Below are positions 31,770-40,357 of a stretch of 64,000 bases of DNA, one piece after another. Every line of letters starts with the position of its first letter. Within the stretch, counting starts at the first letter, position 1. The notes under the pieces are model-generated. The model saw only the letters and a program-made list of their open reading frames with translations, searched no databases and was not told where the DNA came from. The position numbers were made by a program, and so were the translations under genes. The DNA comes from Sulfuriferula multivorans (GTDB lineage Bacteria > Pseudomonadota > Gammaproteobacteria > Burkholderiales > Sulfuriferulaceae): the NCBI RefSeq assembly GCF_003851125.1, contig NZ_BGOW01000017.1, positions 62,001 to 126,000 of the forward strand, given 5' to 3'.

Positions 31770-32509
31770 GCTACGATCCGCGCCTGCCGTTCACCGAGCA
31801 GATCGCGTTTTTTCTGGGTAAATCCACCAATCTGATCCCCACCAAACGCTGGACCGATCTGCTCAAAGCCCAGCACGACCGCGCATTCATGGTCGCCGGC
31901 GCGATGAAAGCGGATCTGCTGGCGGATCTGTACGAGGCCGTTGAGCAGGCCATCGGCCTGGGCACCGGCATCGGCGAATTCCGCAAGGCGTTCGACGCGA
32001 CGGTGCAAAAAAACGGCTGGGACTATACCGGCGAGCGCAACTGGCGCACGCGGGTGATTTACCAGACCAATATCAGCACCAGTTATGCCGCCGGGCGGCT
32101 GGTGCAGCTCAAGGATGGCGGTTTCAAATACTGGATGTACAAGCATTCCGATTCGGTCATGCACCCGCGCCCGCTGCACCTGAGCTGGAATGGCATCACC
32201 CTGCCTGCCGGGGATGCCTGGTGGAAAACGCATTACCCGCCCAATGGCTGGGGCTGCCAGTGCCGGATCATCGGCGTGCGCAATGCGGCCGGCGCCAAAC
32301 GCCTGGGCGGCAATATCGTGGATACGGCACCTGATGACGGCGTGGTGCCGGGCACCGATCGGCCGAAGGGAATCGATCTGGGCTGGGATTACCAGCCTGG
32401 CGCGACGGTAGTGGATGATCTGCGCAAGCAGCTATCATCCAGGCTGGCCAGCCTGCCCGCGCAAATTGCAGATGCCCTCAAAAAAGACCTGCAGGGGCCA
32501 TCCAAATGA
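31757..32509 (+). CDS. Phage head morphogenesis protein F (Mu gp30-like)
   Basis: 250 residues. RTRVIYQTNISTSYAAGRL, HPRPLHLSWNGITLPAGDAW and NGWGCQCRI are hallmarks of the Mu F/SPP1 gp7 minor head protein family. It is shorter than Mu F at the C-terminus. It follows csf3 with a 13-nt overlap and overlaps G by 4 nt. Confidence 0.9.
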   Translation: MDSIGYDPRLPFTEQIAFFLGKSTNLIPTKRWTDLLKAQHDRAFMVAGAMKADLLADLYEAVEQAIGLGTGIGEFRKAFDATVQKNGWDYTGERNWRTRVIYQTNISTSYAAGRLVQLKDGGFKYWMYKHSDSVMHPRPLHLSWNGITLPAGDAWWKTHYPPNGWGCQCRIIGVRNAAGAKRLGGNIVDTAPDDGVVPGTDRPKGIDLGWDYQPGATVVDDLRKQLSSRLASLPAQIADALKKDLQGPSK

Positions 32510-33024
32510 TCACCATTATTGCGGATGATAAAGCGGTCATCGAGGCGCTGAACCAGCTGCGTGCCAGGACATCGCACATGCTGCCGCTGATGCAGGATAT
32601 CGGCGAGCTGCTGAGCGAGACGACCAAGCGGCGATTTGATACCTCGACTGCGCCGGATGGGACACGCTGGGCGGTGAATAGCGAGGTGACGATCCTCAGA
32701 TACCTGGGTGATAATAAGGGTAGCTACACGAAGGCCGGAAATCTATCTAAAGCTGGCAAGCAGCGTTCAGGTTCAAAACGCCCATTGATTGGGTTGACCG
32801 GAACATTGCAAAGTACGATCGATTATGATGCGCAGAATGACTCTGTGGTGATCGGCAGCCCTAAAAAATACGCAGCTACCCAGCATTTCGGTGCCAAAAA
32901 ACACGAGTTCAAAGGTGTGGCGCCGTGGGGAGATATCCCCGCCCGTACGATATTTGGCGTTAGCTCCAGCGACCATAATTCGCTGTTGGAGCTAATCAAC
33001 GAGTATCTCGACCCGGCATCGTAA
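32506..33024 (+). CDS. Phage virion morphogenesis protein (Mu gpG/gp31-like)
   Basis: 172 residues. ETTKRRFDTSTAPDGTRW, GLTGTLQSTIDY and AATQHFGAKKH fit the phage virion morphogenesis family (tail completion/head-tail joining). The 3' half is less GC-rich than the neighbouring late genes. It is the last gene of the head operon; in Mu the protease would come next. Confidence 0.87.
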   Translation: MITIIADDKAVIEALNQLRARTSHMLPLMQDIGELLSETTKRRFDTSTAPDGTRWAVNSEVTILRYLGDNKGSYTKAGNLSKAGKQRSGSKRPLIGLTGTLQSTIDYDAQNDSVVIGSPKKYAATQHFGAKKHEFKGVAPWGDIPARTIFGVSSSDHNSLLELINEYLDPAS

Positions 33025-33053
33025 AAATATTTTCAATTATTTGCAAAAAGTGC

Positions 33054-33082
33054 TTGTGTGTAGGGCAAATATGCCCTAACAT
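33054..33082 (+). promoter_or_regulatory. Promoter with a 16-bp palindrome in its spacer (candidate acr-type operon)
   Basis: TTGTGT (33054-33059), a 17-nt spacer and TAACAT (33077-33082). The palindrome AGGGCA-AATA-TGCCCT (33062-33077) fills the spacer and touches the -10 box. A protein bound there would shut the promoter, as Aca proteins do at anti-CRISPR promoters. Confidence 0.6.
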
Positions 33083-33160
33083 TTAATCACTGGAGCAAAC
33101 AATTGCACCAGCCTGATCCAGCCCAGGAGCGGCTCGGAACCAAGATAGAGGTAATAGATC

Positions 33161-33430
33161 ATGAGCGACTTAACCTACAACGGCATCAACCTGACACTCA
33201 CCTCGGACGCTGACTATAGTAATCGTTTATTGCCAGGTGGATATGTCAACTACCATGAGGCGAGCGCTGGTGAGGCATACGACTTTGAGATGCAAGCCAC
33301 TGCAACCGATGAGGCTGGCAACAGCTACCTCGTCTACTGGATATACGAGGGCGTCAAAGGAGATGATGACCGTCCATTAGACTGGTACGACTACAGCTCA
33401 GACGAGATTGACCGGATAGAGGTGCAATAA
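33161..33430 (+). CDS. Small, very acidic protein (candidate anti-CRISPR or moron product)
   Basis: 89 residues with many Asp and Glu and few Lys or Arg, rich in Tyr and Trp. It starts MSDLTYNGINLTLTSDADYS and ends with DWYDYSSDEIDRIEV. It is the first gene behind its own repressible-looking promoter, in the position after G. The charge resembles DNA-mimic proteins. No family is recognised, so the anti-CRISPR idea is based on position and architecture only. Confidence 0.6.
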   Translation: MSDLTYNGINLTLTSDADYSNRLLPGGYVNYHEASAGEAYDFEMQATATDEAGNSYLVYWIYEGVKGDDDRPLDWYDYSSDEIDRIEVQ

Positions 33431-33437
33431 GGCAACC

Positions 33438-33457
33438 CAGGCCGCTTCGGCGGCCTG
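33438..33457 (+). terminator. UUCG hairpin after the acidic gene
   Basis: CAGGCCGC-TTCG-GCGGCCTG is a perfect 8-bp stem with a stable tetraloop. It lacks a T-tract. It may attenuate or stabilise the transcript so that the acidic protein is made in excess of the two downstream genes. Confidence 0.5.
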
Positions 33458-33476
33458 ACATGACATGGAGATCATT

Positions 33477-33719
33477 ATGCGTACAACAGTAATCATCACA
33501 AAACGCGGCGAAGGCTACATCAGCACCGTGTCCGGGCAGTTCGGAGGCGGTCATCAGGGTGCCCGGTGTGGACTTACTCCTTATGAGGCCGCATCAGCAG
33601 CAGCCCGATATATGATCGAGTATGCGCAATCAAATCCGGATGGTGGCGATCTGATGGCGCCAGCCGAAGTGCTCGATCTGGTGCCTGAGCATTTGAGGGC
33701 AATCAAAGCGTATGGTTAA
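33477..33719 (+). CDS. Hypothetical small protein in the same operon
   Basis: 80 residues with GGAG 6 nt before the ATG. It reads MRTTVIITKRGEGYISTVSG, a beta-strand-rich start, then a helical half (EAASAAARYMIEYAQ). It overlaps the next gene by 8 nt. No family is recognised. Confidence 0.6.
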   Translation: MRTTVIITKRGEGYISTVSGQFGGGHQGARCGLTPYEAASAAARYMIEYAQSNPDGGDLMAPAEVLDLVPEHLRAIKAYG

Positions 33720-33993
33720 TCAAAATCTGATCGAATCATGGCTCGCCGTGATGATGATCCCCGGCATGACCACGGCTCAGGCGATCCGTGACCTAAACGA
33801 CGAGCTGGGCACGCTCTACACAGCTCAGGATTTTGGCAAGTTCCGCCGGGGTTCTCGACCAATCCCCCAACCGATGCAGGATTACATGCTCCGGTGTGCG
33901 ATCGGCTATGCGATCGGCCAGTCTGGAGTCAGCATCGACGATGATTTGCTGGATGGGATTGTCGATCGGCTCGTTCCCCCAAAGCGCCGCTGA
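33712..33993 (+). CDS. Small possible DNA-binding protein (candidate Aca-like regulator)
   Basis: 93 residues; TTAQAIRDLNDELGTLYTAQ followed by DFGKFRRGSRPIPQPMQDYM looks like a helix-turn-helix with a recognition helix ending in a basic patch. It is the last gene of the operon whose promoter carries a palindrome, which is where an autoregulator (Aca) would be. The HTH reading is tentative. Confidence 0.55.
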   Translation: MVNQNLIESWLAVMMIPGMTTAQAIRDLNDELGTLYTAQDFGKFRRGSRPIPQPMQDYMLRCAIGYAIGQSGVSIDDDLLDGIVDRLVPPKRR

Positions 33994-34311
33994 TTTCTGC
34001 CTGTTTTTTTGTTTCTCTGTGCGAAAATGTTTTTTATTTTTTTGTTTTCTTTTTCCCGCTTAATCCTTAAATATCTCGCGTAATCCCATTAAATATCTCA
34101 CTCCCCCTCATGGCACCCCACCGTACCGGCCCTGCGGGCTACCCTCGAATTGCCGGGAAAGCCGGGCGGCTGCGGAACTCGCGCTGCGCGCTCAGACAGT
34201 CCTCGCCGACTACCCCCGGCTTGATCGGCAAATCGAGGCGGCGCAGAAGGGGATAAAACCGGATTAGGGTTCAATTGTTATTGCACCCTGCGTTTTTCAA
34301 CTTTCTGTTAA
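33994..34311. other. Non-coding right edge of the prophage and junction to the host
   Basis: No convincing gene is present. The first 60 nt are T-rich. Then come two direct repeats (34061-34102), a GC-rich stretch with short inverted motifs, and a degenerate REP-like half-element (34266-34290, TTATTGCACCCTGCG). The exact phage-host junction cannot be read from one sequence. No 5-bp target duplication can be shown without the other end. Confidence 0.5.
34061..34102. repeat. Pair of direct repeats, possible transposase end sites
   Basis: TAATCCTTAAATATCTC (34061-34077) and TAATCCCATTAAATATCTC (34081-34099) repeat at a distance of about 20 nt. Mu-type phage ends carry repeated transposase binding sites of about this size. 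Only two units are present and the terminal dinucleotide is not certain. Confidence 0.5.
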
Positions 34312-35220
34312 ATGGATCAAATCGTGCGCATGCTTGCCCTGAAAATTGACGTTGACACCTACCGCGGCACCCGCGAAGGCGTACCGCAACTGGTGCGGAT
34401 GCTGCAGGCCCATCAGGCCGGCGCGACTTTTCTGTTCAGCCTCGGACCCGATCATACGGGGCGGGCGCTGCGCCGGGCGTTCCGCCCCGGCTTCATGAAA
34501 AAGGTGTCGCGTACTTCGGTGCTGGAGCACTACGGCCTGAAGACGCTGCTCTACGGCACGCTGCTGCCGGGGCCGGACATCGGCCGCAAGTGCGCCGACA
34601 TATTGCGCAGCGTGCGTGATGCCGGTTTCGAGACCGGCATTCATACCTTCGACCACGTCAAATGGCAGGATTATGTGGCGAGCAAGGACGCCGCATGGAC
34701 GCAGCGCGAAATGGCGCGTGCGATGCAGCGTTACACGGAAATCTTCGGCCAGCCCGCTCCTACCCACGGTGCGGCAGGCTGGCAGATGAACGACGCTGCG
34801 TTCGTGCAGGAACAGCAATGGGGCATGGCGTATTGTTCCGATTCGCGCGGCACCCATCCTTTCATCCCGCTGCTGACGAATGGTCAAACCAGCTGCCCGC
34901 AACTGCCCACCACGCTGCCCACGCTGGATGAACTGATCGGCGCCGACGGCGTGGATACCGAAAATGTCGCCGACGCCGTGCTGGCGATGACCCAGGCTGA
35001 TTCACCTACCGGCCATGTCTATACCCTGCATGCGGAACTCGAAGGCATGAAACTCGCACCCGTGTTTGAACGCCTGCTCGCCGGCTGGCAACGCCAGGGC
35101 TACACACTGGTTTCAATGGCGGATTATTTCGCTGCGCTGGATGTGGCCGCCTTGCCGCGTCTTGCGGTCAGCCTGCGAGAAATCCCGGGCCGCTCGGGCA
35201 CGCTTGCAGTGCAGGGCTGA
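34312..35220 (+). CDS. arnD: ArnD deformylase (polysaccharide deacetylase family)
   Basis: 302 residues. The NodB-type fold is visible (ALKIDVDTYRGTREGVPQL with catalytic Asp, and FETGIHTFDHVKWQDY with the metal-binding His pair). ArnD removes the formyl group from undecaprenyl-phosphate Ara4FN at the inner membrane so that L-Ara4N can be moved to lipid A. The arnT-like gene follows, which supports it. It is the first host gene after the prophage, so its native promoter may have been separated by the insertion. Confidence 0.85.
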   Translation: MDQIVRMLALKIDVDTYRGTREGVPQLVRMLQAHQAGATFLFSLGPDHTGRALRRAFRPGFMKKVSRTSVLEHYGLKTLLYGTLLPGPDIGRKCADILRSVRDAGFETGIHTFDHVKWQDYVASKDAAWTQREMARAMQRYTEIFGQPAPTHGAAGWQMNDAAFVQEQQWGMAYCSDSRGTHPFIPLLTNGQTSCPQLPTTLPTLDELIGADGVDTENVADAVLAMTQADSPTGHVYTLHAELEGMKLAPVFERLLAGWQRQGYTLVSMADYFAALDVAALPRLAVSLREIPGRSGTLAVQG

Positions 35221-35256
35221 TGCGGGACAATTAAGCAAACTGTAAGTCAGGTCAGT

Positions 35257-35262
35257 TATAAT
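35257..35262 (+). promoter_or_regulatory. Possible -10 box upstream of arnT
   Basis: TATAAT lies in the 131-nt gap between arnD and the arnT-like gene. No good -35 box at 17 nt is seen (TTAAGC is about 20 nt away), so this is only a weak promoter call. Confidence 0.35.
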
Positions 35263-35351
35263 CCGCCCCGTCCGGAAATAATTCAGCTGAAACAAACTCA
35301 GCATTTTCTCCGGATGCACTGCCGCCCATAAAAAAACAACTGAGCAAATTC

Positions 35352-37037
35352 ATGGCAAACAACATTCAGCCTGACCGGCTTGCAAGCAGTGGGCTGAATC
35401 AGGGCATCGAATCCCCCCGTTTACATATCTCTTTTGGCTGGTTTCTGCTGCTGGCAACGGCGTATGTATTACCGGGCCTGATCGGGCACGACCCCTGGAA
35501 GCAGGATGAAACCTACGTCTTCGACATCCTCTACCAAATGTTGAGCCGTCATGACTGGATCGTGCCGCACCTGGCAGGCGAGCCTTTCATGGAAAAACCG
35601 CCGCTGTATTACTGGCTGGGTGCGGCGCTGGCTCGCATTTTTTCAGGCTTGCTGCCGCTGTATGACGGCGCGCGTCTGGCCACCGGCGTATTCATGGCGA
35701 TCACTTTCCTGTTTGCAGGGCTGACGGCGCGACATGCCTGGGGAACGGGACATGGCCGCTACGCCGTGCTGGTGCTGATGAGCTGCTTTGGCCTGCTCTA
35801 CGAGAGTCACATCATGATCACCGATGTGCCGATGCTGGCCGGATTTTCCATCGCCAGTTACGGCTTTATCCTGAGCCGCGCGCGCCCGCTGGCGGCGGGC
35901 ATCTGGCTTGGTGTCGGTGTCGGCGTCGGCTTTCTCGGCAAGGGCGTGCTGGTTCCGGGTGCGGTCGGCGTAACCGCGCTGCTGCTGCCGCTGTTATTTC
36001 AAAACTGGCGCAGCAAAACCTACGCGCGCAGCCTGGGCGTGGCGTTTGTGGTCGCGTTGCCGTGGCTGCTGATCTGGCCGATTGCCCTGTATCTGCGCGA
36101 CCCGCATCAGTTTTACGTGTGGTTCTGGCTCAATAACGTCGGCCGCTATCTGGGCTTTTCGGTTGCCGAACTGGGCGCCAACAACGAGCCCTGGTTCTGG
36201 CCGGAAACGCTGCTGTGGTTCGCCTTCCCGGCCTCGTTGCTGGCGCTGGCGAGTGTGTGGCAACGGCGTCATGAGATTCGCCGCAGCGCGCCGCTGCAAT
36301 TGGGTCTGGTCAGCTTTGGCGTGTATCTGACGGTGCTGCTGACTTCAGCTTCGGCCCGCACGTCTTACGGCCTGCCCATGCTGGCGGCGCTGGCGCTGCT
36401 GGCAGCCCCGCAGGCGGCGACGCTGCCCGCTGCTCTGAGCCGCTGGCTCGATTGGGGCGCGCGGCTGTTTTTCGGTACGCTGGCGGCGCTGTTCTGGGGC
36501 GTCTGGGGCAGCATGATCGCCACCGGCCACGCGCCTCACTGGACGTTCCTCACGCGCGTGTTGCCCGCCGATTTCGTCATGCCGTTTCTGCCGCTGGCGG
36601 TCGGTGTCGCGGCCGTGGCGACGCTGGTCTGGCTCGCCGCCTGGTATGGCCTGCCGCGCCTGCAAGAGCGCGCCATCGTGAGTTTTGTCGCCGGACTGAC
36701 GCTGTGCTGGCTGTTGTTTGCCACACTGTGGCTACCGTGGCTGGACAACGCCAAAAGCTACCGCAGCGTATTTGTGGCAATGCAACCGAATTTGCCTGTA
36801 CAGCACAACTGTGTAGCAAGCATCGGCCTGGGCGAATCGGAGCGCGGCATGCTGGATTATTTTCTCGGCGTGCAAACGCTGCGCCGTGAAATTCACCCTG
36901 ACATTGATTGCGACGTAGTACTGGTGGAAGGCTCGGCGGATACGCCGCCCGGCCTGCCTGGGCCGGCTTGGCACCAGGCATGGCAGGGTGGGCGGCCCGG
37001 AGATAACAAGGAGCATTTCTGGCTGTTCGTACGCTGA
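35352..37037 (+). CDS. arnT: ArnT-like lipid A glycosyltransferase (GT39/PMT family)
   Basis: 561 residues with about a dozen hydrophobic segments. The N-terminal catalytic loop is clear (GHDPWKQDETYVFDILYQML, MEKPPLYYWLGAALA). ArnT moves L-Ara4N from undecaprenyl phosphate to lipid A in the periplasmic leaflet, lowering the negative charge. The C-terminal soluble part is shorter than in enterobacteria. The substrate is inferred from arnD; another GT39 sugar is possible. Confidence 0.8.
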   Translation: MANNIQPDRLASSGLNQGIESPRLHISFGWFLLLATAYVLPGLIGHDPWKQDETYVFDILYQMLSRHDWIVPHLAGEPFMEKPPLYYWLGAALARIFSGLLPLYDGARLATGVFMAITFLFAGLTARHAWGTGHGRYAVLVLMSCFGLLYESHIMITDVPMLAGFSIASYGFILSRARPLAAGIWLGVGVGVGFLGKGVLVPGAVGVTALLLPLLFQNWRSKTYARSLGVAFVVALPWLLIWPIALYLRDPHQFYVWFWLNNVGRYLGFSVAELGANNEPWFWPETLLWFAFPASLLALASVWQRRHEIRRSAPLQLGLVSFGVYLTVLLTSASARTSYGLPMLAALALLAAPQAATLPAALSRWLDWGARLFFGTLAALFWGVWGSMIATGHAPHWTFLTRVLPADFVMPFLPLAVGVAAVATLVWLAAWYGLPRLQERAIVSFVAGLTLCWLLFATLWLPWLDNAKSYRSVFVAMQPNLPVQHNCVASIGLGESERGMLDYFLGVQTLRREIHPDIDCDVVLVEGSADTPPGLPGPAWHQAWQGGRPGDNKEHFWLFVR

Positions 37038-37047
37038 CGCCAACGGG

Positions 37048-39363
37048 CTATTTGTTGCGCAGCGCGCGCGCCAGCGCATCCGCCATGGCACCGCCTGCCG
37101 GAGCGGGTACGGCTGCCTGTCGCACCTGTTTCGGCGTGGCTTTGGATTCAGACTTATCGCGCGCAGCTGGTGCCGCGTCTCCGAGCCGCATGGTCAGCGC
37201 CACGCGCTTGCGCTGCACATCCACTTCAACCACCTTCACCTTCACCACATCGCCGGCCTTGACCACGCTGTGCGGGTCTTTGACAAACTTGTCGGCCAGC
37301 GCGGAGATATGCACCAGGCCGTCCTGATGCACACCCACGTCAACGAATGCGCCGAAGTTGGTCACATTGGTGACCACGCCTTCGAGCACCATGCCGGGCT
37401 GTAAATCCTTGAGGTCTTCGACGCCTTCTTTGAAGATGGCGGCTTTGAACGCCGGGCGCGGATCGCGGCCGGGCTTTTCCATTTCGCGCAGGATGTCCTG
37501 CACGGTGGGCAGACCAAAGCGCTCGTCGGTGTAGCGATTTGCATCCACCGCATTGAATACACCGCTCTGACCAATCAGCGCACGGCTGTCGGGCTTGCCA
37601 TCCAGACGCGCCAGCAGGTCGCTGAGGATGCGCTGCGCCAGCGGGTAGGCTTCCGGGTGGACGGCGCTGGCATCGAGCGGGTTGTCGCCGCGCACGCGCA
37701 GGAATCCCGCCGCCTGCTCGAAGGTTTTCGCACCCAGGCGCGGCACCTGCTTTAACGCTTCGCGGCTGGAGAACGCACCGTGCACGTCGCGGTAGGCCAC
37801 GATGTTTTCGGCGAGCGCGGCGGATAGCCCGGAAATGCGCGCCAGCAGCGGCACCGAGGCCATGTTCACATCCACGCCCACGGCATTCACGCAGTCTTCT
37901 ACCACTGCATCCAGGCTTTTGGCGAGTTTGAACTGGCTGACATCGTGCTGGTACTGGCCGACGCCGATGGATTTCGGGTCTATTTTCACCAGCTCTGCCA
38001 ACGGGTCCTGCAGACGCCGCGCGATGGACACTGCGCCGCGCAGGCTGACGTCAAGCTGCGGAAATTCGCGCGCGGCGAATTCCGAGGCGGAGTACACCGA
38101 CGCGCCGGCTTCCGATACCACGATTTTGCTGAGCTTGAGTTCGGGATGCTTGCCGATCAATTCGGCAGCCAGCTTGTCGGTCTCGCGCGAAGCGGTGCCA
38201 TTGCCGATACTGATTAATTGCGCGCCGTGCTTGTGTGCCAGCAGCGCCAGCATGTGCAACGCGCCGTCCCAGTCGTTGCGCGGGACGTGCGGATAAATGG
38301 TGGCGGTGTCGAGCAGCTTGCCGGTCGCATCCACCACCGCCACCTTGACGCCGGTACGCAGGCCGGGATCGAGACCGATGGTCGCGCGCGGGCCGGCCGG
38401 TGCAGCCAGTAACAGGTCATGCAGGTTGCGTGCGAACACGCGGATAGCTTCTTCCTCGGCGCGCTCGCGCAAGCTTCCCAGCAAATCCAGTTCAAGATGC
38501 AGCGAGAGCTTCACGCGCCAGGTCCAGCGCACCGTATCGGCCAGCCATTTGTCGGCAGCGCGTCCCTGGCTGGTAATGCCGAAGCGCCTGGCGATCATGC
38601 CTTCGCACGGATTGGAGGTGGCGGCCTCATCCAGGTCTTCAGGTAATTTCAGCGCCACCCGCAGCATGTCTTCGTTGCGCCCGCGGAACAGCGCCAGCGC
38701 GCGATGCGGCGGCACCGCTTTCAGTGGCTCGCGATAATCGAAGTAATCGCGGAATTTTGCGCCTGCTTCCTCTTTGCCTTCCGCCACGCTGGATACCAAT
38801 ATGCCGTTTTCTTCGAGATGCGCGCGTAGTTGGCCCAGCAGCACGGCATCTTCGGCAAAGCGTTCCATCAGGATGTGGCGCGCACCTTCCAAGGCAGCCT
38901 TGGTGTCGGCGACCCCCTTATCGGCATCCACATAGCGAGCGGCTTCCGTTTCCGGCACCCGCGCCGGGTCGTTCAACAAACTCTCTGCGAGTGGCTCCAG
39001 CCCCGACTCTTTGGCAATCTGTGCTTTAGTGCGGCGCTTCTGCTTGTAAGGCAGGTAAAGGTCTTCCAGCAATTGCTTGGTATCGGCGTGGGAAATTTGG
39101 TTTTGCAGTTCCGGCGTCAGCTTGCCCTGCTCGGCAATGCTGGCAAGGATGCTGCCGCGCCGCTCTTCCAGCTCGCGCAGATAGCCCAGGCGTTGCTCCA
39201 GATTGCGCATCTGGGTGTCATCCAGTCCGCCGGTGGCTTCCTTGCGATAGCGCGAAATAAACGGCACTGTGGCGCCTTCATCGAGCAGGGCGATAGCGGC
39301 AGCAACCTGGTTGGGACGGGCGTTGAGCTCAGTAGCGATGCGGTGTTCTATGGATGGCAGCAT
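37048..39363 (-). CDS. tex: Tex RNA-binding transcription accessory protein
   Basis: 771 residues from ATG 39363 ([20 protein letters not shown]). A longer frame exists upstream, but this start fits the family. Order: Tex N-terminal helical domain (residues 1-190), YqgF-like core (around [18 protein letters not shown]), helix-hairpin-helix ([20 protein letters not shown]) and a C-terminal S1 domain ([20 protein letters not shown]). Tex binds nucleic acid and affects transcription. It is transcribed toward arnT, divergent from hslO. Confidence 0.95.
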   Translation of the reverse strand: MLPSIEHRIATELNARPNQVAAAIALLDEGATVPFISRYRKEATGGLDDTQMRNLEQRLGYLRELEERRGSILASIAEQGKLTPELQNQISHADTKQLLEDLYLPYKQKRRTKAQIAKESGLEPLAESLLNDPARVPETEAARYVDADKGVADTKAALEGARHILMERFAEDAVLLGQLRAHLEENGILVSSVAEGKEEAGAKFRDYFDYREPLKAVPPHRALALFRGRNEDMLRVALKLPEDLDEAATSNPCEGMIARRFGITSQGRAADKWLADTVRWTWRVKLSLHLELDLLGSLRERAEEEAIRVFARNLHDLLLAAPAGPRATIGLDPGLRTGVKVAVVDATGKLLDTATIYPHVPRNDWDGALHMLALLAHKHGAQLISIGNGTASRETDKLAAELIGKHPELKLSKIVVSEAGASVYSASEFAAREFPQLDVSLRGAVSIARRLQDPLAELVKIDPKSIGVGQYQHDVSQFKLAKSLDAVVEDCVNAVGVDVNMASVPLLARISGLSAALAENIVAYRDVHGAFSSREALKQVPRLGAKTFEQAAGFLRVRGDNPLDASAVHPEAYPLAQRILSDLLARLDGKPDSRALIGQSGVFNAVDANRYTDERFGLPTVQDILREMEKPGRDPRPAFKAAIFKEGVEDLKDLQPGMVLEGVVTNVTNFGAFVDVGVHQDGLVHISALADKFVKDPHSVVKAGDVVKVKVVEVDVQRKRVALTMRLGDAAPAARDKSESKATPKQVRQAAVPAPAGGAMADALARALRNK

Positions 39364-39467
39364 GCGGGACAATGACAAATGAAAGCCTGTAACTATGCAG
39401 AAAGCACGCTTGGCTGGCAAGGTATAATCACGAAACCTCTGTGGCAAAACGTTTTTTAATACTATCC

Positions 39468-40346
39468 ATGTCCACTACCGATATCCTCACCCGTTTCCTG
39501 TTTGAATCCGCCCCGGTGCGCGGCGAGCTGGTCAGCCTCGACGCCACCTGGCAGGAAGTGCTGAAGCACGCAGCTTACCCGCTGCCGCTACAAACCCTGC
39601 TGGGCGAACTGATGGCCGCCGCTGCACTGCTGAGCGCAATCCTAAAATTCGACGGCAGCATGATTCTGCAAATGCATGGCAGCGGCGCGGTCAAGCTGGT
39701 GGTGGTGGAAGCCACTTCCGACCGTACCCTGCGCGCCACGGCCAAATGGGAAGGCGAAGTGCCGGCAGGCGGTTTCGATGTTGTGCTGGGTGAAGGCCGC
39801 TTCGTGATCACACTCGACCAATCCGCCAGCGGCAAACAGAATTATCAGGGCATCGTGCCACTGACCGGCGCGAGCGTGGCCGAGGCACTGATGCACTATA
39901 TGCAAAGTTCCGAACAGCTCGACACCCAAATCCACCTGGCCGCCAATAACCAGCGCGCCGCCGGCATGTTGATCCAGCGCCTGCCGGGGGTGGAAACCAC
40001 CGATGCGGATGCCTGGAATCGCGCCGTGCATCTGGCATCCACGCTTAAGCCGGAAGAGTTGCTGAGCTTGCCGGCCGACGTCATCCTGCAGCGCCTGTTT
40101 CATGAAGAAGACGTACGCGTGTTCGAAGCCGAACTGGTCAGCTTTCGCTGCACCTGCTCGCGCGAACGGGTGGGCGGGATGCTGAAAATGCTGGGCCGCG
40201 AAGAAGTGGAGGCGGCATTGGCCGAGCGCGGCGAGATTGAAGTACGCTGCGAATTCTGCAACCGCCAATACCGGTTTGATCCGGTGGACGCTGCACAGTT
40301 GTTTGTGGCGGTGCCGCCGGTGCCGGCGCCGCAAATCAAACATTGA
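39468..40346 (+). CDS. hslO: Hsp33 redox-regulated chaperone
   Basis: 292 residues from ATG 39468. The C-terminal zinc centre CTCSRERV...CEFCNRQY carries the four cysteines that sense oxidation and activate the holdase. The N-terminal domain has the Hsp33 style ([20 protein letters not shown]). TATAAT at 39423-39428 may be its -10 box. corA follows 11 nt downstream. Confidence 0.95.
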   Translation: MSTTDILTRFLFESAPVRGELVSLDATWQEVLKHAAYPLPLQTLLGELMAAAALLSAILKFDGSMILQMHGSGAVKLVVVEATSDRTLRATAKWEGEVPAGGFDVVLGEGRFVITLDQSASGKQNYQGIVPLTGASVAEALMHYMQSSEQLDTQIHLAANNQRAAGMLIQRLPGVETTDADAWNRAVHLASTLKPEELLSLPADVILQRLFHEEDVRVFEAELVSFRCTCSRERVGGMLKMLGREEVEAALAERGEIEVRCEFCNRQYRFDPVDAAQLFVAVPPVPAPQIKH

Positions 40347-40357
40347 GGTCAACAGTC

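Larger units (their letters stand above)
1..34102. mobile_element. Mu-like transposable prophage (siphovirus tail type), left end outside window
   Basis: This span holds phage hallmarks: DDE transposase and MuB-like ATPase, Gam, GemA, Mor-type activator, GH24 lysozyme, terminase, DUF935 portal, F and G head proteins, protease/scaffold, capsid, tail tube, tail chaperone and tape measure. Host metabolic genes begin at 34312. The right boundary is set at a pair of direct repeats (34061-34102) that could be transposase sites; it could lie anywhere between 33994 and 34311. The left end is beyond position 1, since the tape measure gene is cut. Gene order departs from Mu: the block from repressor to G is inverted relative to the protease-to-tail block. 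Confidence 0.93.

Noticed and set aside
34061-34102. Possible CRISPR array remnant near the csf module
   Set aside because: Only two repeat units with almost no spacer. They fit transposase sites better.
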